A model generated the notes under the pieces. It worked only from the letters and a program-made list of their open reading frames with translations, searched no databases and was not told the origin of the DNA. From Thalassomonas viridans (GTDB lineage Bacteria; Pseudomonadota; Gammaproteobacteria; Enterobacterales; Alteromonadaceae), in the NCBI RefSeq assembly GCF_000948985.2, contig NZ_CP059733.1, positions 3,162,001 through 3,226,000 of the forward strand: 64,000 bases of DNA, written 5' to 3'. Below are positions 40,751-50,084 of this stretch, in pieces. The translations under genes were made by a program, and so were the position numbers. The stretch's first letter is position 1. The number at the start of each line of letters is the position of its first letter.

Positions 40751-43700
40751 TCATTTAAGGTAAGGGCTGATATCCGTGATATCGATTTTATCTTCCGCCA
40801 TAAACCTGTGTGCATATTGCAGGTAAACGCCGCTGGTTAAGAACAGCTCGAACAGATCTTTGTCGATATGCGAGGTTTCGCTCATGTGGTGCAGAATATT
40901 GAGGGATTCGCTTAAGGTTTTGCCTTGTTTGTAGGGGCGGTCGGAGGCGGTCAGGGCTTCAAAAATATCGGCTATGGCGAGGATCCTCGCGGGAATGGAG
41001 AGCTGCGCGGCATTTAACCGGCGCGGGTAGCCGGTGCCGTCGAGTTTTTCATGGTGTCCGCCGGCATATTCCGGCACTTTCGCCAGTTCTTTCGGCAGGG
41101 GCAGGGTTTCCAGCATCATGATGGTGGCAATGATGTGTTCGTTGATGATGTAGCGGTCTTCCGGGGTCAGGGTGCCGCGTTGTATCGTCAGGTTATACAG
41201 CTCTCCCTGGTTTTGTTTGTAAACCGGCTCCGGGAGTTTGAAGTCGAAGGCTTTTTTGCGGTCGCTGCCGTTGGTGCGCGGGGTCAGGTGTCTGGCTTTG
41301 TCTGACAGTAAAGGTTCCATGCACGGCAAGCTGGTGCTTTCTTCTGGCAGGTTTCTGTCTTCTTCGGGAGACAAACCTATGTTATCCGCCAGGTTGCGTT
41401 GCCAGGTTTGTTTGCCGATGGTGTGCAGGCGGGTTATCTTCTCGTCGTCCATAAATTCGCCGCCGACGTTGCATTCGGCCACAAAGGCGAAGTCGTCGGT
41501 TATTTGCTGTTTTTGCAGGTCGCGTTGCTGTTTTAGCTCTTCCGCCTGTTCGGGAGCGGCCAACAGTTGTTGCAGGTAAGCGATGTCGGCGTCGCGCAGC
41601 AATACTTCAAAGCGCATTCTTACTTCGTGTATGCGGTTGTAGATCACTTCAAGCTTGCTGCCTTTGTCTACTATGTGTTCGGGGGTGGTTATTTTGCCGC
41701 AGTCGTGCAGCCAGGCGGCTACTTTAAATTCCCGCCATTCGCGTTCATTGGCGAAACAAAAGTCTTTAAAACGCCCCGTTTGGCTGGCATCGACCTGTTC
41801 TGCCAGCATAAAGGCCAGCTCGGGCACGCGGGCGCAGTGCTCGCCGGTGTAGGGGGATTTGTCGTCTATCGCCTGGGCAAGCAGCTGGATAAAAGAGTCG
41901 AGCAGGTTTTTTTGTTCGGCTTCATGTTTTTCCATGGCGCTGGCCATGTAGACCATGGAATGGGAAAGCTGGTTGATTTCTTTGATCATGGAGGGCACTT
42001 TGGTGACCTGGTCAAAGCAGCGATTTCTGACCTTGTTGTTTTCGTCGATCAAAAGTTTGATCGGGTTGACTATGGCCCGGGTTAAATAAAAGATCAGCGG
42101 GATAAAGCAGACAATGGCAACGGCGGTGAACAGCAGGGAGATGATCACCTTTTCCATATAGGGGCCGATAATGGTGTCTATGGGGATTAAAATGGCCAGG
42201 TATTCATTGTCGTAGCTGAGCGACCCTAATGCCCGGGTATACGTGAGATAAACCTTGTTGTTGACGGTAAGTTCCCGGGTTGTCGGCTGGCCGTTGCCTA
42301 CCTGGGCCAGCAGCTGCTGCAGCGGCAAGACATCCAGGGGGTGTTTGTTTTGGCCGGTTTCGTTGCTTTGCACCTGTAAAGGGGAAAACCATTCATTTCT
42401 CAGCCGCTGTTTTTCTCCGTCGGTGACCGAGTCGATGGCTTTGTTGATAATGGCAAGGAGCTGCGCCTGTTCGGGTTTTACCATAAAGTGGTACGTTGAA
42501 AATTCCGCCGACATGGCTGGCAATTCTGCCATGGTGCTGTTTTGGGCGATGTTATCAATAAAGTAATTTTTGGTTAAATGCCTGGACACAGGCGCTAATT
42601 CGAAATAGATATCGGCACGTTTTTGCTGAACGGCTTTGAGTGAACCCAAAGAGTCCCGGGTGAGCACGGTTTTGATCTCAGGGTATTCTTTTTTGAATTT
42701 TCTGCTGAGATATTCACTCAGGGCATAGTTTAGGGGAAGGGCAACTCTTTTATTTTTTAGTTGCTCAAAGCTGTTAACGGCGGGCTCTCCTTTGCGGACA
42801 TTGGCAACTATGTTGCTTTTAAAGTAGGGCTGGGAGAACAGTGCGTATTCCCGCCTGCTCTGGGTAGGGATCATGGTTTGCAGCATTTCTATTTCGTTCT
42901 TTCTAAACATGGCGAGCAGCTGGCTGAAGCTGTAGCCGTTGACGAACTCGAAGGTCAGGCCGGTTTTTTGCCCGAGCAATTGCAGATAGCTTACCGAATA
43001 GCCTTTAGGTGCGCCGTTTACGGAAAATTCCAGCGGCGGGAAGTCGTAGACATTGGAGACCCGGATTGCGGGCAGGCTGTTTATGTATGCCTGTTCTTGC
43101 TCGGATAAGGCGATAGGAGCGGCTTTTTCCTGCACTTGCTGCGGTTTGGGCCTGCGGGCGCTTACCTGCCCGTTGTCGTTAAAAATGAAGACTTCGCCTG
43201 CCTGGGAGATGTATTGATCCCGCAGAAAGGCCGACATGCTGTCAAAAGAGATATCAACGCCGACAACATGGCCGCCGAGCGTTTTTTTGGCGTAGGTGAC
43301 CCCAGGAGATTTTAAAAAGCTGAACATGTAGGGTGGGGTTTTGATCACGCCCGTTCTGCGCATGGCTTTTTTATACCAGGGTCGGGTTCTGGCATCGTAG
43401 CTGGTGTTTTTTCTATGGCTGGTGCGCAGTTGCAGGGTATTGTCGTAATATTCGGTGATCTGGAGTGTTTGCGGCTTCTGCGGTAGCACTTTTATCATCA
43501 CCCAGCGGTCGTTTAAGGTGGCGGTAAATTTTTCCCTGATCAGCGGAGAGGCATTTAAGTTGATAAGGTGCAGCGAGCTGCCGTCCGGGTAACCGATTAG
43601 TATCTGATAGATAAGGTCATTGTCGCTCAGGGCCTGGGTGAGGATCGGCAGCAAAGGATGGGCAGGCGACGGGCTGGCCGGTACGTTCAATTCCTGATAA

Positions 43701-43951
43701 AGCTCAAGCATGCGGGTGAGGTTTTCCCCCGTGTCGTCCATTTTTTCGGTGCGCTCGCTGACTTTTTCGGCAATGTTATTAAACTGGGTCGTGGTGGCGG
43801 TCAGGGCTATTTCCCGGCTTAAGTAAAACTGCATCGCCAGTGCTATCAGGGCGGTGATGGCGGTGACCAGCAAGAAAGTGCCCAGTATGGTCAAGCGTAT
43901 GGTAAAGGTTAATTTTGAGAGGGAGCTCAAAAGTTTTTTGCTATTGAACAT
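40751..43951 (-). CDS. Membrane sensor with dCache-like, solute-binding, HAMP and HD-GYP domains
   Basis: A 1066-aa inner-membrane signalling protein. After a transmembrane helix (about 17-42) comes a dCache-like periplasmic sensor (to about 270; RTRPWYKKAMRR and GVTYAKKTLGGHVVGVDIS). A family-3 solute-binding domain follows (about 295-555; NSLPAIRVSNVYDFPPLEFS, GYSVSYLQLLGQKTGL, YALFSQPYF). A second transmembrane helix (about 640-665), a HAMP region and an HD-GYP domain complete it. The HD-GYP signatures HDCGK (about 748) and HHEKLDGTGYP (about 964), plus RILAIADIFEALTASDRPYK, are intact, so it should hydrolyse c-di-GMP. The domain mix suggests ligand-gated control of c-di-GMP. An insert of about 120 residues separates the HD and GYP halves. 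Confidence 0.9.
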   Translation of the reverse strand: MFNSKKLLSSLSKLTFTIRLTILGTFLLVTAITALIALAMQFYLSREIALTATTTQFNNIAEKVSERTEKMDDTGENLTRMLELYQELNVPASPSPAHPLLPILTQALSDNDLIYQILIGYPDGSSLHLINLNASPLIREKFTATLNDRWVMIKVLPQKPQTLQITEYYDNTLQLRTSHRKNTSYDARTRPWYKKAMRRTGVIKTPPYMFSFLKSPGVTYAKKTLGGHVVGVDISFDSMSAFLRDQYISQAGEVFIFNDNGQVSARRPKPQQVQEKAAPIALSEQEQAYINSLPAIRVSNVYDFPPLEFSVNGAPKGYSVSYLQLLGQKTGLTFEFVNGYSFSQLLAMFRKNEIEMLQTMIPTQSRREYALFSQPYFKSNIVANVRKGEPAVNSFEQLKNKRVALPLNYALSEYLSRKFKKEYPEIKTVLTRDSLGSLKAVQQKRADIYFELAPVSRHLTKNYFIDNIAQNSTMAELPAMSAEFSTYHFMVKPEQAQLLAIINKAIDSVTDGEKQRLRNEWFSPLQVQSNETGQNKHPLDVLPLQQLLAQVGNGQPTTRELTVNNKVYLTYTRALGSLSYDNEYLAILIPIDTIIGPYMEKVIISLLFTAVAIVCFIPLIFYLTRAIVNPIKLLIDENNKVRNRCFDQVTKVPSMIKEINQLSHSMVYMASAMEKHEAEQKNLLDSFIQLLAQAIDDKSPYTGEHCARVPELAFMLAEQVDASQTGRFKDFCFANEREWREFKVAAWLHDCGKITTPEHIVDKGSKLEVIYNRIHEVRMRFEVLLRDADIAYLQQLLAAPEQAEELKQQRDLQKQQITDDFAFVAECNVGGEFMDDEKITRLHTIGKQTWQRNLADNIGLSPEEDRNLPEESTSLPCMEPLLSDKARHLTPRTNGSDRKKAFDFKLPEPVYKQNQGELYNLTIQRGTLTPEDRYIINEHIIATIMMLETLPLPKELAKVPEYAGGHHEKLDGTGYPRRLNAAQLSIPARILAIADIFEALTASDRPYKQGKTLSESLNILHHMSETSHIDKDLFELFLTSGVYLQYAHRFMAEDKIDITDISPYLK

Positions 43952-44241
43952 GTCGGTTAATTATAAAATGCATAGATTTTGTTTGGCATCAATAAGATGC
44001 ATAAGGGGTAGTCAGGTTAATTCTAGCCTATTGAGCAAAAAATGAAGTGTTTGTGGTATGTGTAATGTTTGTTGGGTGTTATAAGTGTTCGACCTTTGGT
44101 ATATACCTGTTTATTCTCGTTTATGCCGAAAAACAGTGCCCGTTGCAGGTTTTAACGATTAACCACTTGATCGGATGTGGTTTTATGTACGGATATGTTG
44201 TTATTATCCCTTCATTAAATTTTTAGCCCCCGTTTTTGAAT
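43952..44241. other. Intergenic region between divergent genes
   Basis: About 290 bp. It must hold promoters for the HD-GYP gene and the CPBP-like gene. No repeat or gene stands out. Confidence 0.4.
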
Positions 44242-44889
44242 ATGTATTATCTGGACGAATTGCAACACAGCGGTATTATCTGGTTAAGCCTGGCGCTGAC
44301 GGTTATCAGCGCTTTTTACAGCCGCCGCTTATGGCTGGCGCCGCTGGCAGTCACTTTAGCGCTGGCCTTTCTTTACGGGCACCTTACCCTTGTTGGTATG
44401 GGAGTGCTTATAGTTGGTTTTGGGGCGACTAAAGGTCAGGCGTTTTTATCGGGAAAGCTGAAAATCCTGGTGCAAGCGTTGGTGGTTGTCTGGTGTGTGG
44501 CGCTTGCCGCCCATCTATTGCCGGGTTTTAATAATCTGCATGTATTGGATCAGGTAAATACCGGTCCGCAAAGTCTGCCGTTTACCCTGTACCTGAATTT
44601 AGATAAGCCTATGCTGTTTTTTGCCTTGTTGCTCATGCTGCCGGGTATGGTCAGGCAGCAGGTGATTCCGGCCGGTGTTTTCCAATCGGGGGCAAATGGT
44701 CAGCACTTTTCGGTTACCGGCAAGGCCAAACCGCTCTCTGTTATCACAGGTGGTGTTGGACTGATTTTTATTACGGCATTTTGGCTGGAACTTATCCTGC
44801 TTGAGTTGAGTTTGCCTAACTGGTGGTGGCTGTTTGCCGTGAATATGTTGCACCTGCTGTTTTTTACTTACCCTATGGCAAAGTTTTAG
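44242..44889 (+). CDS. CPBP-like membrane protein lacking the catalytic half
   Basis: ATG 44242 is used; the frame can begin at TTG 44236. The 215-aa product has about six hydrophobic segments. HLLPGFNNLHVLDQV and SLPFTLYLNLDKPMLFFALL (about 85-130) resemble the N-terminal half of CPBP (CAAX-type) intramembrane proteases. In that family the catalytic E-E-x-x-x-R helix follows next. Here the frame stops soon after WWWLFAVNMLHLLF, and I find no EExxxR motif in any frame just downstream. It is therefore probably a truncated, inactive relative, or a family member that has lost proteolysis. The family match is by pattern. Confidence 0.5.
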   Translation: MYYLDELQHSGIIWLSLALTVISAFYSRRLWLAPLAVTLALAFLYGHLTLVGMGVLIVGFGATKGQAFLSGKLKILVQALVVVWCVALAAHLLPGFNNLHVLDQVNTGPQSLPFTLYLNLDKPMLFFALLLMLPGMVRQQVIPAGVFQSGANGQHFSVTGKAKPLSVITGGVGLIFITAFWLELILLELSLPNWWWLFAVNMLHLLFFTYPMAKF

Positions 44890-45057
44890 TGGTTTGCATT
44901 AATCCGGATTGTCAATCATAGTGAATACCGTCAATAAAAAATAATTAAGTTAATAGTTTACCGGTTTTTGGGCGTTGAATTTGCCGTTTGCCGGTAGCTT
45001 AGTTGTCAGGCTTGGTTAACGGATGTATGCCGCAGGGCTAATTTGAGGGGAGGCGTA

Positions 45058-45513
45058 ATGAAAATATTCTCTTTTTTGGTGATTGGTTTGCTGATAGTTG
45101 CTGTCTGGTTTTTAAAGCCTTATGTGAAAGGGGAAAATGTCCGTCTTAATGGTGGCCTTGAAACAATTGAAGCGGAATATTCCAAAACGACAGGTGAGGG
45201 GTTTTGCACCAACTTGTACCGGGTAGTGAATGGCAAAATTACCGATGACGGGATTTTTACCAATATGCCTGCCGATATTCCCGATCCTAATACTTTGCCT
45301 GAGCTTAAAAACGGCGCGAGGGTGCTGTTAACCGGGTATGTGTATGAATGGCGGGAAACTAACCTGATCACCGGCTCTGTAAGTAAACGTAAGTCGAATA
45401 TGATAGATGTGGTGCGCTGGCAGACGGCCGCCCGGGTCAGTTATAAAACACAGCAAGGCAACCTCGGGCCTACGGCTTTCAGGAATGGAAATTATACCAA
45501 TTGCCGGGCTTAG
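45058..45513 (+). CDS. Single-pass membrane or exported small protein, paralogue of 8119-8580
   Basis: ATG 45058 follows GAGGGGAGG; a TTG-started extension from 45043 lies over that ribosome site and is rejected. The 151-aa protein has an N-terminal hydrophobic segment (about 2-18, IFSFLVIGLLIVAVWFL). It shares with the 8119-8580 product the blocks TIEAEY, LYRVVNGKIT, NMPADIPDP, ETNLITGSVS, NMIDVVRWQT and a terminal Cys. The first Cys of the pair seen in the paralogue (CEPLC) is not kept. It is a stand-alone gene convergent with traT. Function unknown. Confidence 0.75.
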   Translation: MKIFSFLVIGLLIVAVWFLKPYVKGENVRLNGGLETIEAEYSKTTGEGFCTNLYRVVNGKITDDGIFTNMPADIPDPNTLPELKNGARVLLTGYVYEWRETNLITGSVSKRKSNMIDVVRWQTAARVSYKTQQGNLGPTAFRNGNYTNCRA

Positions 45514-45551
45514 GTATTTTTGAATTGATCGATATCTTATCTCAGATTTTT

Positions 45552-45595
45552 TCGTGATCTGGGGCTGTAGTGTAGCAGTTAGCCCCTGATCACGA
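45552..45595. terminator. Bidirectional hairpin terminator between convergent genes
   Basis: Arms 45553-45566 and 45581-45594 pair at 13 of 14 positions (T-T mismatch at 45560/45587). It lies between the 151-aa gene and the convergent TraT gene. No strong T tract on either side, but the position and stability suit termination both ways. Confidence 0.55.
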
Positions 45596-45611
45596 TTTGA
45601 ATGATGATTGC

Positions 45612-46388
45612 TTACAACAGGTTTGACAGCGTGTGACTTAAACCGCTGATAAGTGCCGGTTGGGCTTCGTCAAACTGCAGGTTCATCTGACTTGCGGTAG
45701 AAACAATACGGGTCTGGTATTTTTTACGGTCTGTCTTTTCCTTGATGACAATGGTTTTGTCACCGGCTACTTTCTGTTTTACTTCGATCTTGCTTCTTTC
45801 GGAAATCTCTGCGTCTTTTTTGGCTTTCTCGGAAATGATTAAATCTGTGGTAATGGAAAAGAAGGTATTAAAGGTGTCATTGATAAGATTGAAGGCCGCA
45901 ATCTCATCGTCGCTGAACCGGCTATCTTCTTCAGCTTCTTGCGTTTCATCTTTTGTGTCAGCTTCAGCTTTGGCCCCTACCGTACCGGCCGGCTCTTCCT
46001 CATAGCCCAGTAACAACATTTTTTTTGCCGTTTCCGGATCAGATGGCCCCGCCTGCCGTATATTGGCCTGAATCCAGTAATGGGCATCGTCGGGGTTGTC
46101 TATGACTTTATAACCTTTGTTTTTAATTGCCTTGAGTACGGCAGGTTTTATGTTCAGGCCGGGTTTATCGGAGGTATTTCTCAGTTCAATAAAAACGGTG
46201 CGCTGTTCCTTGGGAACCGGATCGAGAAAAATGGTTTCCGACATTTTTGTTTCCACATTGAGGTTTGTTTTTGCCACCACCGTTTGAATGGCGTCATGAA
46301 CGGCGGCGCAACCGCTAATAGTGAATAGCGGCAGGATCATCCACAGGATGAAGTTTTTTGAGCGAGTAGCTTGGTTGTCGATAGTCAT
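45612..46388 (-). CDS. traT: TraT-family outer-membrane lipoprotein
   Basis: A 258-aa lipoprotein with lipobox ISGC (Cys near 27) followed by AAVHDAIQ. The TraT core is clear: NLNVETKMSETIFLDPVPKE, RTVFIELRNTSDKP, DDAHYWIQANIRQAG and, at the C-terminus, KYQTRIVSTASQMNLQFDEA. TraT is a surface-exposed lipoprotein known for surface exclusion and complement resistance on plasmids; chromosomal copies have unknown roles. The usual central glycine-rich hydrophobic segment (GAALGAGI type) is replaced by an acidic, charged stretch (about 130-165; AEADTKDETQEAEEDSR). This could change how it sits in the outer membrane. No conjugation genes are nearby. Confidence 0.88.
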   Translation of the reverse strand: MTIDNQATRSKNFILWMILPLFTISGCAAVHDAIQTVVAKTNLNVETKMSETIFLDPVPKEQRTVFIELRNTSDKPGLNIKPAVLKAIKNKGYKVIDNPDDAHYWIQANIRQAGPSDPETAKKMLLLGYEEEPAGTVGAKAEADTKDETQEAEEDSRFSDDEIAAFNLINDTFNTFFSITTDLIISEKAKKDAEISERSKIEVKQKVAGDKTIVIKEKTDRKKYQTRIVSTASQMNLQFDEAQPALISGLSHTLSNLL

Positions 46389-46624
46389 CGTTTTATTTCC
46401 CGGATATTGTTCATGGCTCGCTATTACAGTGTCTGCGGCAGGGGATTTCTCGCACCGGTTATTCGTTTTTAGTGCGGATTTATTGAAGCGGGCTGTTTTT
46501 CATTTGCGGCTATGCCTAATTTGGGGCGTAGTTGCGGTATTCTGGTGGCAGGACGCAGAAATACACGGCTAAGCAGGCCTGATACATTATACTGGTTTAC
46601 ATGTTGGATATATGATGAAGTTAC

Positions 46625-49600
46625 TTGTCGGATATGCCGAATAATGCCGCCTTCAATCTGGCCCTTATTCCCCTGCTGGCGATCATTTATTTTATTACTG
46701 CCTGGCTGGGTCTGCAGCTGGCTTTTGATGAGGTCAACATTACCCCGCTATGGCCTCCTACGGGAATAGCCTTGGCCGCACTTTTGTATTTCGGTTATTG
46801 GGTCTCGCCGGGGATCTTTATCGGGGTTTTGCTGATTAATGCTTATCTGGGCACCCATGCCATGGCCGGACTGGCCATAGCCGCCGGCAATACCCTGGAA
46901 GTGGTAGCGGCGGGTTACCTGGTTATACGATATGCCAGTCGCTGGCCTTTTGCCAAGATGCAGCAAACCGTGCTTTTTATCCTGATTTTGTGCGTAGCAA
47001 CTATGATCAGTGCCAGCGGCGGGGTGGCCAGCTTGTACCTTGCCGGTGCGCTTGCCAAGGAAGACATGGTTATGTTGTGGCATACCTGGTGGCTGGGGGA
47101 TCTGGCGGGAGGTTTGATCTTAACGCCTTTGCTGCTGACCTGGAGCCGGGCGCCGAAAGAAGATTATACGGTGCGAGAATTGTATGAAGCCGGGGGCATA
47201 ATACTGCTCACCCTGGCATTAATGTATTTGTTGTTTTTTTCCCATTTGTCCATCTATGCCAATCAATATCTGCTTATTTTTGCGTTATTGCCGCTTTTGT
47301 TCTGGACTTCGTTCCGTTTCCATCATCACGGTGTAACTTTGATGATTCTCATTATCTCGGTACTGGCTATTGTCGGCACGATAAATGGCCAGGGGCCTTT
47401 TGTGCTGGCAACCGAGAATGATTCATTGCTGATGCTGCAGGCGGCTATGGGCAGCGTTATGATCACCGCATTATTGCTGATGGCGAGCCAGGAAGAGCGT
47501 TTGCATGCCATAGCCGGACTCAGGCAAAGCCGGGAAAATCTCGAAACTCAGGTTTCAGACAGGACTTTGGAGTTAAAAAGCGCCAATATTTTGCTGGAAA
47601 AGGAAATAGATCATCAAATTCATTTAACCGAAGCGATAAAGGGTTTGCTGCATATTGTCGACGGCTCGGCAAAACAGGAGTTTTTTATCCGCTGTGCCCG
47701 CGGGCTGGCGCAAACTTTTAAAACCCGTTTTGCCCTTATCGGGGTTTTTGCCGACGACAACAAAGCCGGCATCAAAACGCTTGCCGTTTGCAATGGTGAC
47801 CGGGCCGCAGAAAATTTTATTTATGAACTTAAGGGAACCCCCTGTGAAGACGTTTTGAACCACAGCATGGAACTGGTGCCGGAAAGCGCCGCTTTGCGTT
47901 ATCCCGAAGATAAGTTGCTGGTACAGATGGGCATCGAAAGTTATTTTGGTGCGCCTATTCTCACGGCTGACGGCGAAGTGATAGGGATCATGGCGGTTAT
48001 GGATGTCAATCCCATGCAGATTACCAGCTGGCAACGGCCTTTGCTGGGGCTTTTTTCCAACCGGGTGGCGCTGGAGCTGCAGCGCAGGCTGGTGCTGGAA
48101 AAGCTGGAGTTGGCGGAGCAGGTATTCACCGAAACCACAGAGGCCATTATTATCTGCGATGCCGGGAAAAACATCATCCGCGTCAATCCCGCCTTTACCG
48201 AGCTTACCGGCTATGGGTTTTCGGAAGTGGCCGGCAGGCAGGCCAGCCGTTACCTGTCGGTGAAAGAAAAGCCGGACAGTTACCGGGCCTTATGGCCATC
48301 GATTCAGGCGCAGGGGATCTGGCAGGGGGAAATGGTCAACCAGCGGAAAAGCGGCGCTGTGTATACCAGCTGGCAAACGGTTAAACCTGTGCTGGATGAC
48401 AGCGGCGAGGTACAGCAATATATCATGATCATCAATGATATTACCGAGAAAAAACGCGCCGAAGAGAAGATCTTCCAACTGGCCCACCACGATGCGATTA
48501 CCCAGCTGCCTAACCGGGTATCTTTCCATCGGCAGCTGGAAGCTGCAATGAGCCATGCCTTAAGCAGCGGAGTCCGGTTGGCGGTGATGTTTATCGACCT
48601 GGATAATTTTAAACTGATCAACGATACTTCCGGCCATCCCGTGGGGGACGAATTATTGCAGCAGGTGGCCCGCAGGTTTGAGCGGGTGGTGGGGGAAAGT
48701 GCCCTGGTGTCGCGTTTCGGCGGCGATGAGTTCACCGTGATGTTGCCGGCCATCGAAGGTATTGATGAGGTGGCAGGGGTTGCCCAACAGCTGCTGGATG
48801 CCCTGAAAAAGCCTTTTCACCTGACCAGCTGTGAGGTGACCACCAGTGCCAGTATCGGCATAGGCATCTATCCGGATAACAGTGACGAAATTTCGACCCT
48901 GCTCAGTTGCGCCGACAATGCCATGTACCGCGCCAAAGAAAGCGGCCGCAGCGGTTATCAGTTTTATACCGAACAAATGCATATCGATGCCCAGCAGTTG
49001 GTGGAACTGGAGCAGGATTTACGAAGCGCTTTAAAAAATAACGAATTCAAACTTGTCTACCAGCCGCAGGTAGAGCTGGAGACCATGCAGATCACCGGGG
49101 TGGAAGCCTTGCTGCGCTGGCATCACCCGCAAAAGGGGTTGATTCCTCCGGATAAGTTTATTCCTGTGGCGGAATCGTCAGGTTTGATCGTAGCCATAGG
49201 AGCCTGGGTGATTAACCAGGCCTGCGGGCAGCTCAGGTATTGGCACGATCTGGGCTTTGAGCAGCTGAGTATGGCGATAAACCTGTCTGCCCGGCAGTTT
49301 TTCCAGAAAGATTTGTTTGCCACCATAGCGCAGGCAATTGCCGCTCATGGCATTGAAGCCGGCAAGGTAGAGTTCGAGATCACCGAAAGCATGATGATGC
49401 GCAATATCGAGGAAATCGTCGACAGGCTGCACCATATCAAAACCCTGGGGGTTCAGCTTTCCATCGACGATTTCGGCACCGGCTATTCTTCCCTGTCGTA
49501 TTTGAAACGTTTTCCCCTGAATAAGATCAAAATCGACCGCTCTTTTGTGCGCGGTTTGCCGGATGACAGCGACGACGGCGCTATCGTCGAGGCGATCATC

Positions 49601-49801
49601 GCTATTGCCCATTCGCTTGGTTTCACTGTGATCGCCGAGGGAGTTGAAACCGCGGAGCAACTTTCCCTGCTGGCAACAAAGCGCTGCGGTGAGTTTCAGG
49701 GCTATTATTTCAGTAAGCCTTGTTCGGTACAGGCGCTTAGCGCTTTGTTGCTGGAACATTTGCCTAAAGAGAAGAAAGTGTGCTCCCTTAGCAGCAGGTA
49801 G
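46625..49801 (+). CDS. MASE1-PAS-GGDEF-EAL c-di-GMP signalling protein
   Basis: A 1058-aa protein starting at TTG 46625 or ATG 46634. An N-terminal MASE1 membrane sensor with about eight helices (1-300) includes PLWPPTGIALAALLYFG and WHTWWLGDLAGGLIL. Then come a coiled coil, a GAF-like domain (about 340-485), a PAS domain (about 490-610; ITEKKRAEEKIF at its end), GGDEF (about 625-780) and EAL (about 800-1045). RFGGDEF (about 697-703) is intact for diguanylate cyclase activity. VEALLRW (about 826), DDFGTGYSSL and EGVET keep the EAL phosphodiesterase signature. It may be bifunctional. Together with the HD-GYP protein at 40751 it controls c-di-GMP. Confidence 0.95.
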   Translation: MSDMPNNAAFNLALIPLLAIIYFITAWLGLQLAFDEVNITPLWPPTGIALAALLYFGYWVSPGIFIGVLLINAYLGTHAMAGLAIAAGNTLEVVAAGYLVIRYASRWPFAKMQQTVLFILILCVATMISASGGVASLYLAGALAKEDMVMLWHTWWLGDLAGGLILTPLLLTWSRAPKEDYTVRELYEAGGIILLTLALMYLLFFSHLSIYANQYLLIFALLPLLFWTSFRFHHHGVTLMILIISVLAIVGTINGQGPFVLATENDSLLMLQAAMGSVMITALLLMASQEERLHAIAGLRQSRENLETQVSDRTLELKSANILLEKEIDHQIHLTEAIKGLLHIVDGSAKQEFFIRCARGLAQTFKTRFALIGVFADDNKAGIKTLAVCNGDRAAENFIYELKGTPCEDVLNHSMELVPESAALRYPEDKLLVQMGIESYFGAPILTADGEVIGIMAVMDVNPMQITSWQRPLLGLFSNRVALELQRRLVLEKLELAEQVFTETTEAIIICDAGKNIIRVNPAFTELTGYGFSEVAGRQASRYLSVKEKPDSYRALWPSIQAQGIWQGEMVNQRKSGAVYTSWQTVKPVLDDSGEVQQYIMIINDITEKKRAEEKIFQLAHHDAITQLPNRVSFHRQLEAAMSHALSSGVRLAVMFIDLDNFKLINDTSGHPVGDELLQQVARRFERVVGESALVSRFGGDEFTVMLPAIEGIDEVAGVAQQLLDALKKPFHLTSCEVTTSASIGIGIYPDNSDEISTLLSCADNAMYRAKESGRSGYQFYTEQMHIDAQQLVELEQDLRSALKNNEFKLVYQPQVELETMQITGVEALLRWHHPQKGLIPPDKFIPVAESSGLIVAIGAWVINQACGQLRYWHDLGFEQLSMAINLSARQFFQKDLFATIAQAIAAHGIEAGKVEFEITESMMMRNIEEIVDRLHHIKTLGVQLSIDDFGTGYSSLSYLKRFPLNKIKIDRSFVRGLPDDSDDGAIVEAIIAIAHSLGFTVIAEGVETAEQLSLLATKRCGEFQGYYFSKPCSVQALSALLLEHLPKEKKVCSLSSR

Positions 49802-50084
49802 CCGGTAACTGTCATAGCTGACGGTAGCTGGTGTTTTGTTATACCGTTTTTAGCAACCACAAAAGGCAGGTTCAGGCGAATTAATGGTCAAACTGACCGG
49901 TTTTCATGTTTAAGCTCTTGTTTCAACGCTATTTCCCTTTGATTTGTTTGACAAATGAAGAGAACTGCTGCACCTTGTTGACGGCTGTCGCTTTTAACCT
50001 GCGTTTTATTTATCGGCAGGCTGCTGATTAAAAAACCGGTTATTGGTCACGTTGACGATAATAAGTTATGAAGTCGGGATTTAG

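Noticed and set aside
41567..42085. 172-codon plus-strand frame inside the HD-GYP gene
   Set aside because: Antisense shadow; the opposite strand has intact catalytic motifs.
49178..49759. 193-codon minus-strand frame inside the EAL domain
   Set aside because: Antisense to a coding region with intact EAL motifs.
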